A stretch of 64,000 nt of DNA from Zavarzinella sp. (GTDB taxonomy: Bacteria > Planctomycetota > Planctomycetia > Gemmatales > Gemmataceae), in the NCBI GenBank assembly GCA_041399155.1, contig JAWKTI010000006.1, positions 220,718 to 284,717 on the forward strand. The letters run 5' to 3'. Below are positions 25,327-35,055 of this stretch, one piece after another (position 1 is the stretch's first letter; each line of letters starts with the position of its first letter). The notes beneath the pieces are model-generated. The model saw nothing but the letters and a program-made list of their open reading frames with translations. It was not told where the DNA came from and ran no database searches. Position numbers and translations under genes: made by a program.

Positions 25327-26096
25327 TGAAAATACTCCACCGCGTTGCGGAACAGAGGCAGCCCTTCGCCATGTTCTTTGAGACCTTCCCGCGTCCAGCG
25401 TGGGTGCTGGGTGGGCAGAATAAAGCGTTCGGGGTGCGGCATCAGGCCCAGAACCCGACCTGTCGGGTCGCACATCCCGGCCACGTCGCCCTGCGAGCCA
25501 TTGGGATTATCCGGATAGCCATTCGTTGGCCCACCACTAGGGGTGCTGTACCGCAGGCAAAGCTGGCCAACATGCTCTAACCCCTTCAGAATCCACTCTT
25601 TACGACAAACAAAGTTCCCTTCACCATGGGCAATCGGCACATACATATGGTTCAGGTCTTTGAGAAATGGGCAATTTCCGGGTTGCACCGAGAGGTGCAC
25701 CCACCGATCTTCAAATTTGCCCGATGTATTGTGGGCGAGCGTGGCAACCGGGCCCTCTTCATCGGCTGGGATCAACAGGCCCGCCTTGAGCAGCACCTGA
25801 AAGCCGTTACAGACACCGAGAATCAATTTTTCCTGATCGCGGAACTTTCGGAGTTCGTCGCTGAGAAAATGGGCAAGCTGTGCGGCCAGAATTTTGCCCG
25901 CAGCCACATCATCACCGTAACTGAAGCCCCCAGGCAGCATGAGAATCTGAAAATCGTGGAGCAAAGCAGGTTTTTCCCGCAGCCGCTGAATGTGGATGCG
26001 TTCGGTATTCGCACCCGCCTGTTGGAAGGCGAAGTCGGCTTCGAGATCGCAATTGGTACCAGGTGCACGCAGAATTAAGACATTGGGGACGGCCAT
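25323..26096 (-). CDS. purQ: Phosphoribosylformylglycinamidine synthase, glutaminase subunit
   Basis: Supplies ammonia from glutamine for the fourth step of purine synthesis, acting with PurS and PurL, which are not in the window. A class I amidotransferase: RAPGTNCD opening, oxyanion strand LPGGFSYGDDVAAG, nucleophile Cys96 in GVCNGFQ, and the His/Glu pair in LMPHPERF. At 257 residues it is a bacterial small-type PurQ. The start at 26096 (MAVPNVLILR) aligns with the family; residues up to 26156 are extra. First gene of a two-gene operon with nadC. Confidence 0.95.
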   Translation of the reverse strand: MAVPNVLILRAPGTNCDLEADFAFQQAGANTERIHIQRLREKPALLHDFQILMLPGGFSYGDDVAAGKILAAQLAHFLSDELRKFRDQEKLILGVCNGFQVLLKAGLLIPADEEGPVATLAHNTSGKFEDRWVHLSVQPGNCPFLKDLNHMYVPIAHGEGNFVCRKEWILKGLEHVGQLCLRYSTPSGGPTNGYPDNPNGSQGDVAGMCDPTGRVLGLMPHPERFILPTQHPRWTREGLKEHGEGLPLFRNAVEYFQ

Positions 26097-26318
26097 AAAG
26101 TAAAAAATCCGTGAGAAACAAAAGTTTTTGTTGACAAACCCAAACATTCGGATCATGATGATATTGTACAGGGGCGATTATCCTTTACCAGTATGAAATA
26201 AGGACTTCCGCCAGGGCGAATCGGCTGAAATGCTGCATTTGGAAAGAGTTCATCCCTTAAGAAAGCAGTGCTTTCGGGGCATGCGGGGATTTTTTCCCAA
26301 TTTTTTTCTTCCCACCTG

Positions 26319-26346
26319 TTGACAATCCTTCTGGAACGGGTAATAT
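26319..26346 (+). promoter_or_regulatory. Sigma-70-type promoter for the 16S rRNA gene
   Basis: A perfect -35 TTGACA (26319-26324), a 16-bp spacer and a -10 TAATAT (26341-26346), about 300 bp upstream of the mature 16S 5' end. The preceding run of T-rich sequence could act as an UP element. Confidence 0.7.
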
Positions 26347-26430
26347 TAATTTCACAACGCGAGTGAAACTTCGACGAAGTCAAAAACGGAAACGTTTGAG
26401 ACGGAAGTGAAGCGAAGTCGGTTGTAACAT

Positions 26431-26442
26431 TGATCTTTGACA
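26431..26442 (+). promoter_or_regulatory. boxA-like antitermination site
   Basis: TGATCTTTGACA in the 16S leader resembles the boxA consensus TGCTCTTTAACA used for rRNA antitermination by Nus factors. Position, in the leader between promoter and 16S, is as expected. Confidence 0.5.
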
Positions 26443-26649
26443 ATTTGGATGTGTTACGAGTCATTTAAGAAACTGAATAAGGATCTTGTGAGACTTTTAG
26501 GGTAACAGAGGAAGAGTGTTAGCTGGTTAGCTATCACGATTCTGATGAAATCTGTAAAAGATGAGTCAATGAATTGAGTGATGTCTAGCTGGCGAAATCA
26601 AGCTATTTCACGTTTTAAATCATGATGAAAGTCATGAAAAGATAAACAC

Positions 26650-28168
<1,519 letters not shown>

Positions 28169-28284
28169 AAAAGGATTTGATTCATGACATTCAGTTGATG
28201 CTTTCACGAGCCTCTCTGCTGAATAGTCGACATGTACACTCTGGACTCTTTTACCCCGTACCATCCAAATTGCATTGATAAATT

Positions 28285-28319
28285 AAACCCACTTGGATAA
28301 AACCAAGTGGGTTTTTTTA
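28285..28319 (+). terminator. Rho-independent terminator of the 16S transcript
   Basis: Stem AAACCCACTTGG / CCAAGTGGGTTT with a six-base loop, followed by a T run. It ends the 16S unit before any 23S gene. Confidence 0.85.
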
Positions 28320-28425
28320 CGTACACGCACTTCAATTCTAACTGATCACTTACTCGCGGGATTCACTTCATCTATGCTCAACCGGATTCTTCCAGTCTGG
28401 AATCGATTGTTAGAATTGCTTACAC

Positions 28426-28508
28426 GATCAAAAGAGTCAGCAACGGACAAAATACTTTGTTTGCGGCGGTTGCGTTTTTGTCTTCATCGCTCGCTGTGTG
28501 AGCAAGGG
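28426..28508 (+). repeat. Direct repeat, first copy
   Basis: An 83-bp segment (GATCAAAAGAGTCAGCAACG at its start) repeated at 28603-28684 with about 80 percent identity by eye. Both copies are non-coding and lie in the 590-bp gap between the 16S gene and the DUF4303 gene. That gap shows nothing else. Confidence 0.65.
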
Positions 28509-28602
28509 TTGATATTGAATGTGACCGCCACGACGCCAAGTCGCCAAGAAAACAAACGAATTGAAGCATGAGCGACGGAATTTTGCAATTATTTGCCTAC
28601 CC

Positions 28603-28684
28603 GATCAAAAACGTTAGCGACGGACGAATTAATTTGTTTGCGGCGGTTGTGTTTTTGCCTTCATCGCCCGCAGCGTGAACAAGG
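28603..28684 (+). repeat. Direct repeat, second copy
   Basis: Partner of the repeat at 28426. The best conserved core is TTTGTTTGCGGCGGTTG followed by GTTTTTG and TTCATCGC. Confidence 0.65.
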
Positions 28685-28756
28685 TATCGGGAGGGAAGGG
28701 TTTGGCCGCAAGACTCTACCGTGAACAGGGAAAATAGTTCCACCGTGGATTTGTTG

Positions 28757-29602
28757 TCATAAGGCGATCAGGGCACATTTTCCTGTGCTTTCTTCCACAA
28801 TCACCATGAGGGTGTTATCAATTGTTGGTTGGTCTGACGCACCCGGTTTGCTGAACATCACCTGCCAGATTGAGGTATCGGGTGGGGAATTTGGAAGTAA
28901 CTGGAGTAACTGCTTCCTGATCGCTGGATTCAAAATTGGTGCGGCTGTCAGCGTATCCTGAAATTCTTTTCCTTCTTTTTTCAGAAACTCCTGGGCAATC
29001 GAAATTATCTCTTCCTGCCGTTCATCGTCCATTTCCTGCAATTGTTCTACCACTTCGATGGCATCCATGAACGGCTGGTAGGCAGATTCGGGATTTAACC
29101 GCTTCACTGCTTCGATTGTGTAGTCCCACTCAGCGTCATCGGGGTCGGTAAACTGAATCATTAAAAGCACGTTGCTGCGTTCCTGTTCCGGTGCAAAAAA
29201 TGATTCCCGATCAAGTGCAAAAAGTGCATTCTCAAACACCTGTAATAACGTTTTCTTCCGTTGCTGAAATGCTTCCGGCGGGTCATCAGAATGGTCTTCG
29301 TAAACATACCCATTCAATTCTCTGGCCAGCGGTTCAATCTGTTCCTTGCCCGCCCGGTAAAGTGGGGATTCTTCAATTTCGTAGAACCACCGTTCGATCG
29401 TATAGTCATCCTGATCTGACTTTGCTTCTTCGTTCGTATTGCAAAAAAGATTCAGATCGGTCAGGTCGGAATCTGTTTCCAGTCCAAAGAGATAAAACGT
29501 TTCCGTGGGGCGCTGTTGCCGAATTTCCGTCCAGGCAGTGCGAAGCGCTTCCACCAGACGTTCCTGAAATTTGGGGTAATCGATGAGATGATTCTCAGAC
29601 AT
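28757..29602 (-). CDS. DUF4303 domain-containing protein
   Basis: A 281-residue acidic, soluble protein. The N-terminal ~170 residues fit DUF4303: a helix with Trp, then TETFYLFGLETDSDLTDLN, NTNEEAKS and RWFYEIEESPLY. The C-terminal part is helical and acidic and has no assigned domain. The function of DUF4303 is unknown; relatives occur among proteins linked to toxin immunity, but nothing here shows that. Monocistronic; the stop is close to the repeat region downstream. Confidence 0.7.
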   Translation of the reverse strand: MSENHLIDYPKFQERLVEALRTAWTEIRQQRPTETFYLFGLETDSDLTDLNLFCNTNEEAKSDQDDYTIERWFYEIEESPLYRAGKEQIEPLARELNGYVYEDHSDDPPEAFQQRKKTLLQVFENALFALDRESFFAPEQERSNVLLMIQFTDPDDAEWDYTIEAVKRLNPESAYQPFMDAIEVVEQLQEMDDERQEEIISIAQEFLKKEGKEFQDTLTAAPILNPAIRKQLLQLLPNSPPDTSIWQVMFSKPGASDQPTIDNTLMVIVEESTGKCALIAL

Positions 29603-29750
29603 TGGTTCCTTCCCAGCTTGCGGTTGACAGTTTTTATAACTGGTATGCGGAGAGAATCAGCGCAAGGCAGCGAAAATTCCGGGAAGTTTGTAGCCAGTTT
29701 CCGGGTACAAATTGCTATCGCGGACATAGGACATTCAAATTAAACCGGAC

Positions 29751-30197
29751 TTACTTCTGCAGCTCACGGGGTGGGATGGTGGTAATTTCCAAATCCGCAT
29801 GGATATCGTCTTTCTTATCTTTCGGATCGGTTTTCGTTTTTGGTGATAATTCGCGAATTTCATTTTTTTCGTTTACTTGCACCACTGTGGGCTCGAATCC
29901 GACCGCTTCTTCACTGTTTAAGCTGGTATAAGTGGCAATAATGACGATGTGACCTGGGTGAATCAGGTGGGCACCAGCACCATTCACGCAAACTTCACCA
30001 CTACCACGAGTCCCCACCAGGGCATAAGTTACCAATCGGGCACCGTTGGTAACATCCCAGACATGGATCTGCTCGTAGGGCAGAATGTCAGCCGCTTCCA
30101 GTAAATCCGGATCCACGGTCAGGCTGCCTTCATAATCCAGATTCGAATCGGTCACGGTGGCACGGTGAATCTTTGATTTGAACATAAAACGCTGCAT
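29751..30197 (-). CDS. panD: Aspartate 1-decarboxylase (pyruvoyl-dependent)
   Basis: Makes beta-alanine from aspartate for pantothenate and CoA synthesis. The ATG at 30197 gives MQRFMFKSKIHRATVT, aligning residue for residue with the start of E. coli PanD. Self-cleavage would occur between Gly24 and Ser25 (DYEGSLTVD), making the pyruvoyl group. The conserved NGARLVTYALVG and the NGAGAHLI loop are present. At 148 residues it is longer than usual (about 126) because of a charged C-terminal tail (KTKTDPKDKKDD). A longer reading to 30422 overlaps the opposite-strand SWIM gene and is rejected. Confidence 0.94.
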   Translation of the reverse strand: MQRFMFKSKIHRATVTDSNLDYEGSLTVDPDLLEAADILPYEQIHVWDVTNGARLVTYALVGTRGSGEVCVNGAGAHLIHPGHIVIIATYTSLNSEEAVGFEPTVVQVNEKNEIRELSPKTKTDPKDKKDDIHADLEITTIPPRELQK

Positions 30198-30257
30198 ACG
30201 ACTGATTACCCAAAAAAACGAACGTTGTTTATTGTACCCACCCACTGCGGTGATGTC

Positions 30258-30563
30258 ATGCCGAAAGACCCACAGCCGAAACAACGGGGAAGCGTGGCAT
30301 TGCTCCGCAAACCGGATAGACACGGGATTTTTGTCTTTCGAATTACCGCAAAGAAGAAAGTAGTATTGTATACCGCCGTGGAAATTCCTTGTGAAATTGG
30401 TGGGCGCGGCTTTCTGGTTCACACATTAGGGATGGGGCCCGTGTATGCAGTACGCATTGGCACTCCTGTTGATCAATCGTGTGAATGCCTGGGGTATTTA
30501 CGCCACCAGTATTGCCGGCATCAATCGGGATTGCAGGCACTGGCCGATCACGGTTTGCTGTAA
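30258..30563 (+). CDS. Small SWIM-type zinc-finger protein
   Basis: A 101-residue protein. Its C-terminal CECLGYLRHQYCRHQSGLQAL fits the SWIM pattern CxC-xn-CxH, with Cys/Cys and Cys/His ligands in place. The middle portion has TAVEIPCEIGGRGFLVHTL strands. SWIM motifs mediate DNA or protein contacts. The gene diverges from panD, with starts about 60 bp apart. The ATG at 30258 is preferred over one at 30225, which would lie nearer the panD start. Confidence 0.65.
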   Translation: MPKDPQPKQRGSVALLRKPDRHGIFVFRITAKKKVVLYTAVEIPCEIGGRGFLVHTLGMGPVYAVRIGTPVDQSCECLGYLRHQYCRHQSGLQALADHGLL

Positions 30564-30837
30564 CCTAACCCCCAGCCCTTCCCTCGCAAGGAAAGGGGGA
30601 GCAAGACAGGGATTTGATAACTAGACCCAATTTCTTATGAAAATCGATGTTTTTAACGTCTATCAAGCGAACCGCGGGCTAATGTAAATTCCGTTTCCTT
30701 ACGCTTCAGGTTCGTATTGTCCTTTGGGAATTAATGAAGAAATTTGTCTTCTTGGCGACGTGGCGTCTTGGCGGTCGTTCATTAAAAAGAAATTCCCTGG
30801 CTGGCGCTGCGGGCTATGAAGACATTTTCAAAGCGAA

Positions 30838-30993
30838 CCGCGGCTACCGCCGTCGGCTCACAAAGCATGATGTTGAGTTGCCAACTCAAGTGTTTAGTGC
30901 TGGTTTCCCGCCTTCGCGGGAATGACGGTTGTAGACACGACCGTCTGAAACCTAACCTCGGTTGGGTTTGTGAGCCGACGGTGTTAGCCGCGG
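30838..30993. mobile_element. MITE-like element with 27-bp terminal inverted repeats
   Basis: Termini at 30838-30864 and 30967-30993 are inverted copies (CCGTCGGCTCACAAA against TTTGTGAGCCGACGG as the perfect core), differing at about three positions over 27 bp. The 156-bp element encodes nothing and carries a REP-like palindrome in its middle. Related, shorter copies lie near 34640 and 48230. No transposase is in the window. Confidence 0.6.
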
Positions 30994-31182
30994 ATGGATC
31001 AAAAAATACCAGAAACACCGAATTTCAAACTCATTTTGGTTTAATGCAGTTTTGGTATTCTGAATTTGCAATCTTTTCCCCTCTCCTGCGAGGAGAGGGG
31101 TGGCGAAGCCGGGGCGAGGTCAAGGCAACCTAACCCCCTAGCCCTTCCCTCACAAGGAAAGGTGGAACAAGATCAATGCGCA

Positions 31183-31209
31183 TAAAAAAAGCCGGCCAAA
31201 GGCCGGCTT
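31183..31209 (-). terminator. Rho-independent terminator of the lipoprotein genes
   Basis: Stem AAGCCGGCC/GGCCGGCTT with a three-base loop; on the minus strand it is followed by a T run. It lies 32 bp after the stop of the 31241-31378 gene. Confidence 0.85.
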
Positions 31210-31240
31210 CCGAATGTTTCCATTCTAATCCTAACAATAA

Positions 31241-31378
31241 TTAGGATTTGGCTGGGCTTGCTGCTGCCGAGCTACCTGCAGGGGTACCGCTACCGCTGCC
31301 GGATTTGGGTTCTTCATCGCAGCCCACGTTCACGAACAATGCACAAGCAACAACCATCAGAGCAAAAATCTTTTTCAT
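31241..31378 (-). CDS. 45-residue lipoprotein, paralogue of the next gene
   Basis: Starts MKKIFALMVVACALFVNVGC, a lipoprotein signal with the acylated Cys at position 20, followed by DEEPKSGSGSGTPAG and a tail ending SPAKS. The first 15 residues are almost the same as those of the gene at 31484-31786, which shares the SGSGS and SPAKS stretches. AAAGAAG lies just upstream of the ATG. Together they form a tandem pair ending at one terminator. The function is unknown; the mature part is a Ser/Gly/Pro-rich, probably unstructured tether. Confidence 0.75.
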   Translation of the reverse strand: MKKIFALMVVACALFVNVGCDEEPKSGSGSGTPAGSSAAASPAKS

Positions 31379-31483
31379 CTTCTTTTCCTTTTTTTTAGAA
31401 AATAACAACCACTATAGAAAGCACGCGTACCACACATCGTGCACTATATCCATCAAAACAATCAACAACAGTTCTAATTCCAA

Positions 31484-31786
31484 TTACTTGGGAGCGTCTT
31501 TGGGGGCATCTTTTGGATCTTTTGCGGGTGGGTCAATGGGAGGCAGTTTCGGAACATCGGGGGTCTTTGCAGGAGCCGGGGTCTTGGCGGCTTCTGGGCT
31601 CTTTGCTGGCATTTCAGGAGACTTTGCAGGAGAGCCCTTGCTTCCTTCAGAGGACTTCGAACTTGCTTCTGCAGATTTCGAAGGAGTAGCTTTGGAGCCG
31701 GAGGCGCTGCCACTTCCCGAGGTAGTTTCATCACACCCAACAACTGCCAAACAGGCAACAACCATCAACGAAAAAATCTTCTTCAC
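31484..31786 (-). CDS. 100-residue Ser/Lys/Pro-rich lipoprotein
   Basis: Signal MKKIFSLMVVACLAVVGC with the lipobox Cys at position 18. The mature part is low-complexity: Ser/Gly/Lys rich, then repeated KSPE/AKTP/DAPK units, resembling a wall- or membrane-spanning linker. The start has a GAGG-like site upstream (TGAGGAAACATCGTG). It is upstream of, and paralogous to, the 45-residue lipoprotein gene, which looks like a shortened copy. The function is unknown. Confidence 0.78.
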   Translation of the reverse strand: MKKIFSLMVVACLAVVGCDETTSGSGSASGSKATPSKSAEASSKSSEGSKGSPAKSPEMPAKSPEAAKTPAPAKTPDVPKLPPIDPPAKDPKDAPKDAPK

Positions 31787-32002
31787 GATGTTTCCTCACA
31801 GTTAAGTTCACCTTGGTGCCCGGTGAACGATCCATTTTCCGATTCCTGAAAGTAGGATTCACTTCGCGGGAACTTATTCCCGAAAATCGAAAAAAAATCT
31901 CAATCGCTTTACTCGCCTAGTTGTACTAGCAGACTGCTTCTCGCACAGTCCAGAAGAGTGAAATTTTCAGGAAATGTGAAAATTCGCACGCCGGGATGCA
32001 CT

Positions 32003-32725
32003 TTATTTGATGAAAACGCCACGGTGGATAGCACTGGCAACCAGGGCATTCTTTACTCCGTGTGTGGCTAATTCCTGTAGATCGTGGGCATTTCGAACCC
32101 CACCTGCGAGCGTGATTTCCGCCTGTGGGAATCTTGAAACCAGTCGCGAAACGATCTCCCAATCCGGCCCTTGGTGGGTGCCCACGCGATCCAGATCCAT
32201 CCAGATCCAGCGTGTAAGTCCTTGATTGATAAGCACTTCGCCCAATTCCTCGAGAGTCGGCTGTTGGTGCCACTGGTGCAGGAAATGCCCATTTTTCCGA
32301 TCCCACGAAAAAATCACCTGCATGGGATCGGTGCCTTGAAGTAATTCCAAAAGATGGTTCGGACCGGTGGTGCATTCCAGGCCAATCACGGGCACACCTC
32401 CCAGTTCGATTACTTGCTGCACTTCAGCTTGTGTACAAATTCCCAGATCCACCCAGCACGGAACCGAAAGCTGAAAAAATCTTTGTAACAACCCCCATTG
32501 GGGCCGATGGTGCATAATTCCGTCCAGGTCCGCACAGTAGATGGTGGTGCATGGTACTTTTTCAATCATTACCTGTGCCAGTTCTACCGGGTCTGTGGTA
32601 GTTGATAGCACCGATTCAACGGGTTGATAATTAGCACGATCGCCCGCAACTGCCTGCACAGCAAGACCTTGCCGCAAATCCAGTACCGGAATCAGTGCCG
32701 CACTCGGCAAGGATTCAATTTTCAT
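32003..32725 (-). CDS. HisA/HisF-like TIM-barrel protein (COG1411 type)
   Basis: A 240-residue barrel related to phosphoribosylformimino-AICAR-P isomerase. The first strand IPVLDLRQGLAV keeps the catalytic-type Asp, the middle has YCADLDGIM, and the C-terminal phosphate loops read TLAGGVRNAHDL and ALVASAIHRG. The rest diverges from true HisA and matches the HisA-related group found in organisms with tetrahydromethanopterin-linked C1 metabolism, which includes planctomycetes. A role in that cofactor pathway is inference. No histidine or C1 genes are adjacent. Confidence 0.75.
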   Translation of the reverse strand: MKIESLPSAALIPVLDLRQGLAVQAVAGDRANYQPVESVLSTTTDPVELAQVMIEKVPCTTIYCADLDGIMHHRPQWGLLQRFFQLSVPCWVDLGICTQAEVQQVIELGGVPVIGLECTTGPNHLLELLQGTDPMQVIFSWDRKNGHFLHQWHQQPTLEELGEVLINQGLTRWIWMDLDRVGTHQGPDWEIVSRLVSRFPQAEITLAGGVRNAHDLQELATHGVKNALVASAIHRGVFIK

Positions 32726-32824
32726 ATTGCAATAATGCGATATTATTCAATGGTAATATTGTGGTGCAAAATGGACTTTACCTGAATCCACTGAGAAATG
32801 ATAGGAATTATGGCGTTGAAGAAA

Positions 32825-34462
32825 TTATCGGCCGCCCACGGGTATGGGCTGGCTTTCAGGTGCCACCAAAACTTCGCGAGGTGCCGGGCCTGTTTCTGCC
32901 AATTCCAATGACGCTGGTAGCTCAATTCCAGGTGACTCATAGGGAATCAACGCGTTTCGCTGAATAACGTTATTTGTTATCTTCGGAGGGTTGAGTTCTG
33001 CCTTCATAGGTGGCAGACCGCGTCGTTCCGGATGCCACAGCAGTGTACCGATATCGCCGGAACTATTTCGCTCACCAGGGCGACCAGACGTGGTAAAGAA
33101 AACTTTGCGCGGGTGAACCCAGCCAAAATCGTCTCTCAGGTTTATCCCAACCGAGTAAATAGAAACCGCACCAGAAAAATGATGCATTTTTAATGATTCG
33201 CTGTTGTAAGGATCTGCCGGCAACGCCCCACTGAAGCGTTCTAATTCTACCTGATCTGCAGGCCAGTAACCGTGCTGCAGACGATAACGTTCCAGTTGGA
33301 TTGCTCCCTGCAGGCTACCAAGTTTTGCCAGCCCACGCAGGTAGATATCGAAACCGATGCGGTCTGTCTGGTGCAGGCGAGAGAGCAACTGATGGTGTTT
33401 TTTGTCTTCCTGAATATAAGGTGGGCGGCTGATGTGCTGCAAAAAACCCAGCATTGTTTCTGGCGTCATCTGCGATGCCTCAACAATGCGGTTGGCATGC
33501 CGCAGCAAATTCAGGATTTCTTCGGACCAGTTGTGGGAGTAATTTAGCCAGTACTGGTACTCAGGTGGGGTCATCGTGTAAGAAAAGTACTCCCGCAGGT
33601 ATTCTTTCAAACTTAATTCCCCACTGCTAAGCTGTTCGCACAGAAACGCAATCTGTGCTCGCTCCCCGGCACAACTTTCCTGAAATCGCTTCGTAAACTC
33701 TATATCAGTAAGGATTTGCGACAATTGAACTAGTTCTGATTCTGTTAATTCAAACAGACCCAACAGGCGTTCCGCACTCCAGCATAAATTAATGAGAACA
33801 TTGCAGCGAATGATATGCCCACGTAAGCCGGTGGAAAAATTAATCGAATCGGTGCAGTTCACCATTGAGCGGAGCACGTTCAGTGCGGCACTTTTCTGGC
33901 CCAGGTGGCACCGATATTCGAATTCCAGCCGCAGAAAATTGGCACAGGTCAGTATGCTGTTCAGGTACGTGTCGTCTGAAGTTCCTTTGGGCAACATATT
34001 GGCTTTGGCCTGCATCTGACCATCCGGAAATTCATGAAGCCTTCTTAATAAATGAAAAGAACTCTCATTTCCTGTCAGAAATTCTTCCAGAATTTTAATT
34101 TCTTCCTGGCTGCGGTGGACATGGTAGCTGCGGAGAATGTCGCTGTAATACCGCCCACTGTAAATGGTGAATTGCTGATAATTATTTTTCCGTTCTTCTG
34201 CTTCCAGCATAATCAACAGATTGTTGTTTTCAGGTGGCAGGTTGGGCATTGCCTCAACCATCGATTGCCAGCGCCAGCCAGGCTGTTGACGATCCATTTC
34301 AGCCAATAACTGTCGGTATTGCTGGCGAGACTGGTACGATTCCCAGAACATTTTGCCCAGGAAACCCGCCAGTACCAACACAACAATGGCAATGGCAAAC
34401 CACGTGGTTTGAATGCTTCTGCGAATGATCGATTTGCGACGAAAGCCACCAAAGAAGGGCAT
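32825..34462 (-). CDS. Membrane-anchored protein of unknown function
   Basis: A 545-residue protein with one N-terminal membrane anchor (residues about 18-40, FAIAIVVLVLAGFLGKMFW) after a basic start, then a long helical region rich in Leu and charged residues. A C-terminal part contains LPADPYNSESLKMH and VSIYSVGINLRDDFG, a pattern shared by many planctomycete membrane proteins and recalling the calcium-site region of pseudopilins. No enzyme motif. Monocistronic. Confidence 0.72.
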   Translation of the reverse strand: MPFFGGFRRKSIIRRSIQTTWFAIAIVVLVLAGFLGKMFWESYQSRQQYRQLLAEMDRQQPGWRWQSMVEAMPNLPPENNNLLIMLEAEERKNNYQQFTIYSGRYYSDILRSYHVHRSQEEIKILEEFLTGNESSFHLLRRLHEFPDGQMQAKANMLPKGTSDDTYLNSILTCANFLRLEFEYRCHLGQKSAALNVLRSMVNCTDSINFSTGLRGHIIRCNVLINLCWSAERLLGLFELTESELVQLSQILTDIEFTKRFQESCAGERAQIAFLCEQLSSGELSLKEYLREYFSYTMTPPEYQYWLNYSHNWSEEILNLLRHANRIVEASQMTPETMLGFLQHISRPPYIQEDKKHHQLLSRLHQTDRIGFDIYLRGLAKLGSLQGAIQLERYRLQHGYWPADQVELERFSGALPADPYNSESLKMHHFSGAVSIYSVGINLRDDFGWVHPRKVFFTTSGRPGERNSSGDIGTLLWHPERRGLPPMKAELNPPKITNNVIQRNALIPYESPGIELPASLELAETGPAPREVLVAPESQPIPVGGR

Positions 34463-34593
34463 ATCAAACCACCAACAAAGATAATCAACACAGTTTAACA
34501 GTTATTAATCTAAAAAAACAAGGGAAATTCAGCACCGATGGGCTTATTCATGAGAATTTGATGAGATGCGGTGGGGCTGGTTGAGAACCACCT

Positions 34594-34740
34594 TAAACCC
34601 AATTTCATATGTAAATCGGTGTTTTAACGACTATCAAGCGAACCGCGGCTCACAAAACATGATGTTGAGTTGCCAACTCAAGTGTTTAGTCCTGGATTCC
34701 CGCCTTCGCGGGAATGACGGTTGTAGACACAACCGTCTGA
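34594..34740 (+). repeat. Dispersed intergenic repeat with REP palindrome
   Basis: Shares TAAACCCAATTTCATATG, a TTTTAACG-CTATCA-GCGAACCGCGG segment, TGATGTTGAGTTGCCAACTC and the REP palindrome with 48150-48370 (inverted) and with parts of 30623-31060. It ends in ACCGTCTGAA, where the rfbA fragment begins. Confidence 0.75.
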
Positions 34741-35008
34741 AGCCCAGCCGACGTGGGGAACTGGAAATTACCGACGTAAACAACCACTATCTGAAAGCAG
34801 GCCGCCTGGGCTACCAGATTATTGAAGAATACTGTACCGATGCAGGCACGCTGGGTTCGCTGGACTATGCCAACCAGTTAGTGCGAGACAAGCCACCGGT
34901 ATTCTGAGATCGGAATTCCCTTCCTACAGATCAAATCAGGCAACATCGCGTAAAACTTTGGGCCTGGGTGCCTCTATGAACGATGCGGCAATCGCTTTCA
35001 AGAAAAAA
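34737..35008 (+). pseudogene. Duplicated 3' fragment of rfbA plus downstream flank
   Basis: Nearly identical to the reverse complement of 48427-48702: the last ~55 codons of the nucleotidyltransferase gene (SRRGELEITDVNNHYLKAGR onward to DKPPVF and the stop at 34905-34907), then about 100 bp of its downstream sequence. Differences include Trp to Cys in the EEYWTD motif, Asp to Gly in LDSLDYAN, and a 4-bp deletion (GGCA) after the stop. There is no start or N-terminal domain, so it is a non-functional copy. The junction with the repeat on the left has the short homology CTGAA. Confidence 0.88.
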
Positions 35009-35055
35009 TAATTAATCCGAATAATCTAGAATAATGAGGCAGCATTGCAGGTGTA

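Larger units (their letters stand above)
26097..26649. other. rRNA upstream region
   Basis: About 550 bp separating the divergent purQ and 16S rRNA genes. It holds a strong promoter-like sequence (26319-26346) and a boxA-like motif (26431-26442), both listed separately, and no coding frame. Confidence 0.6.
30564..31240. repeat. Repeat-rich intergenic region
   Basis: No gene seen. It holds two copies of a CCTAACCCCC-AGCCCTTCCCT motif (about 30570 and 31128), a palindrome CCCCTCTCCTGCGAGGAGAG (about 31079), a REP-like palindrome (about 30902) and the inverted-repeat element at 30838-30993. Sequence from about 30623 to 31060 is shared in pieces with 34594-34740 and 48150-48370. Confidence 0.7.

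Noticed and set aside
31248..31805. A 185-codon plus-strand frame
   Set aside because: It is antisense to the two lipoprotein genes; the minus strand has proper lipoprotein signals, ribosome sites and a terminator.
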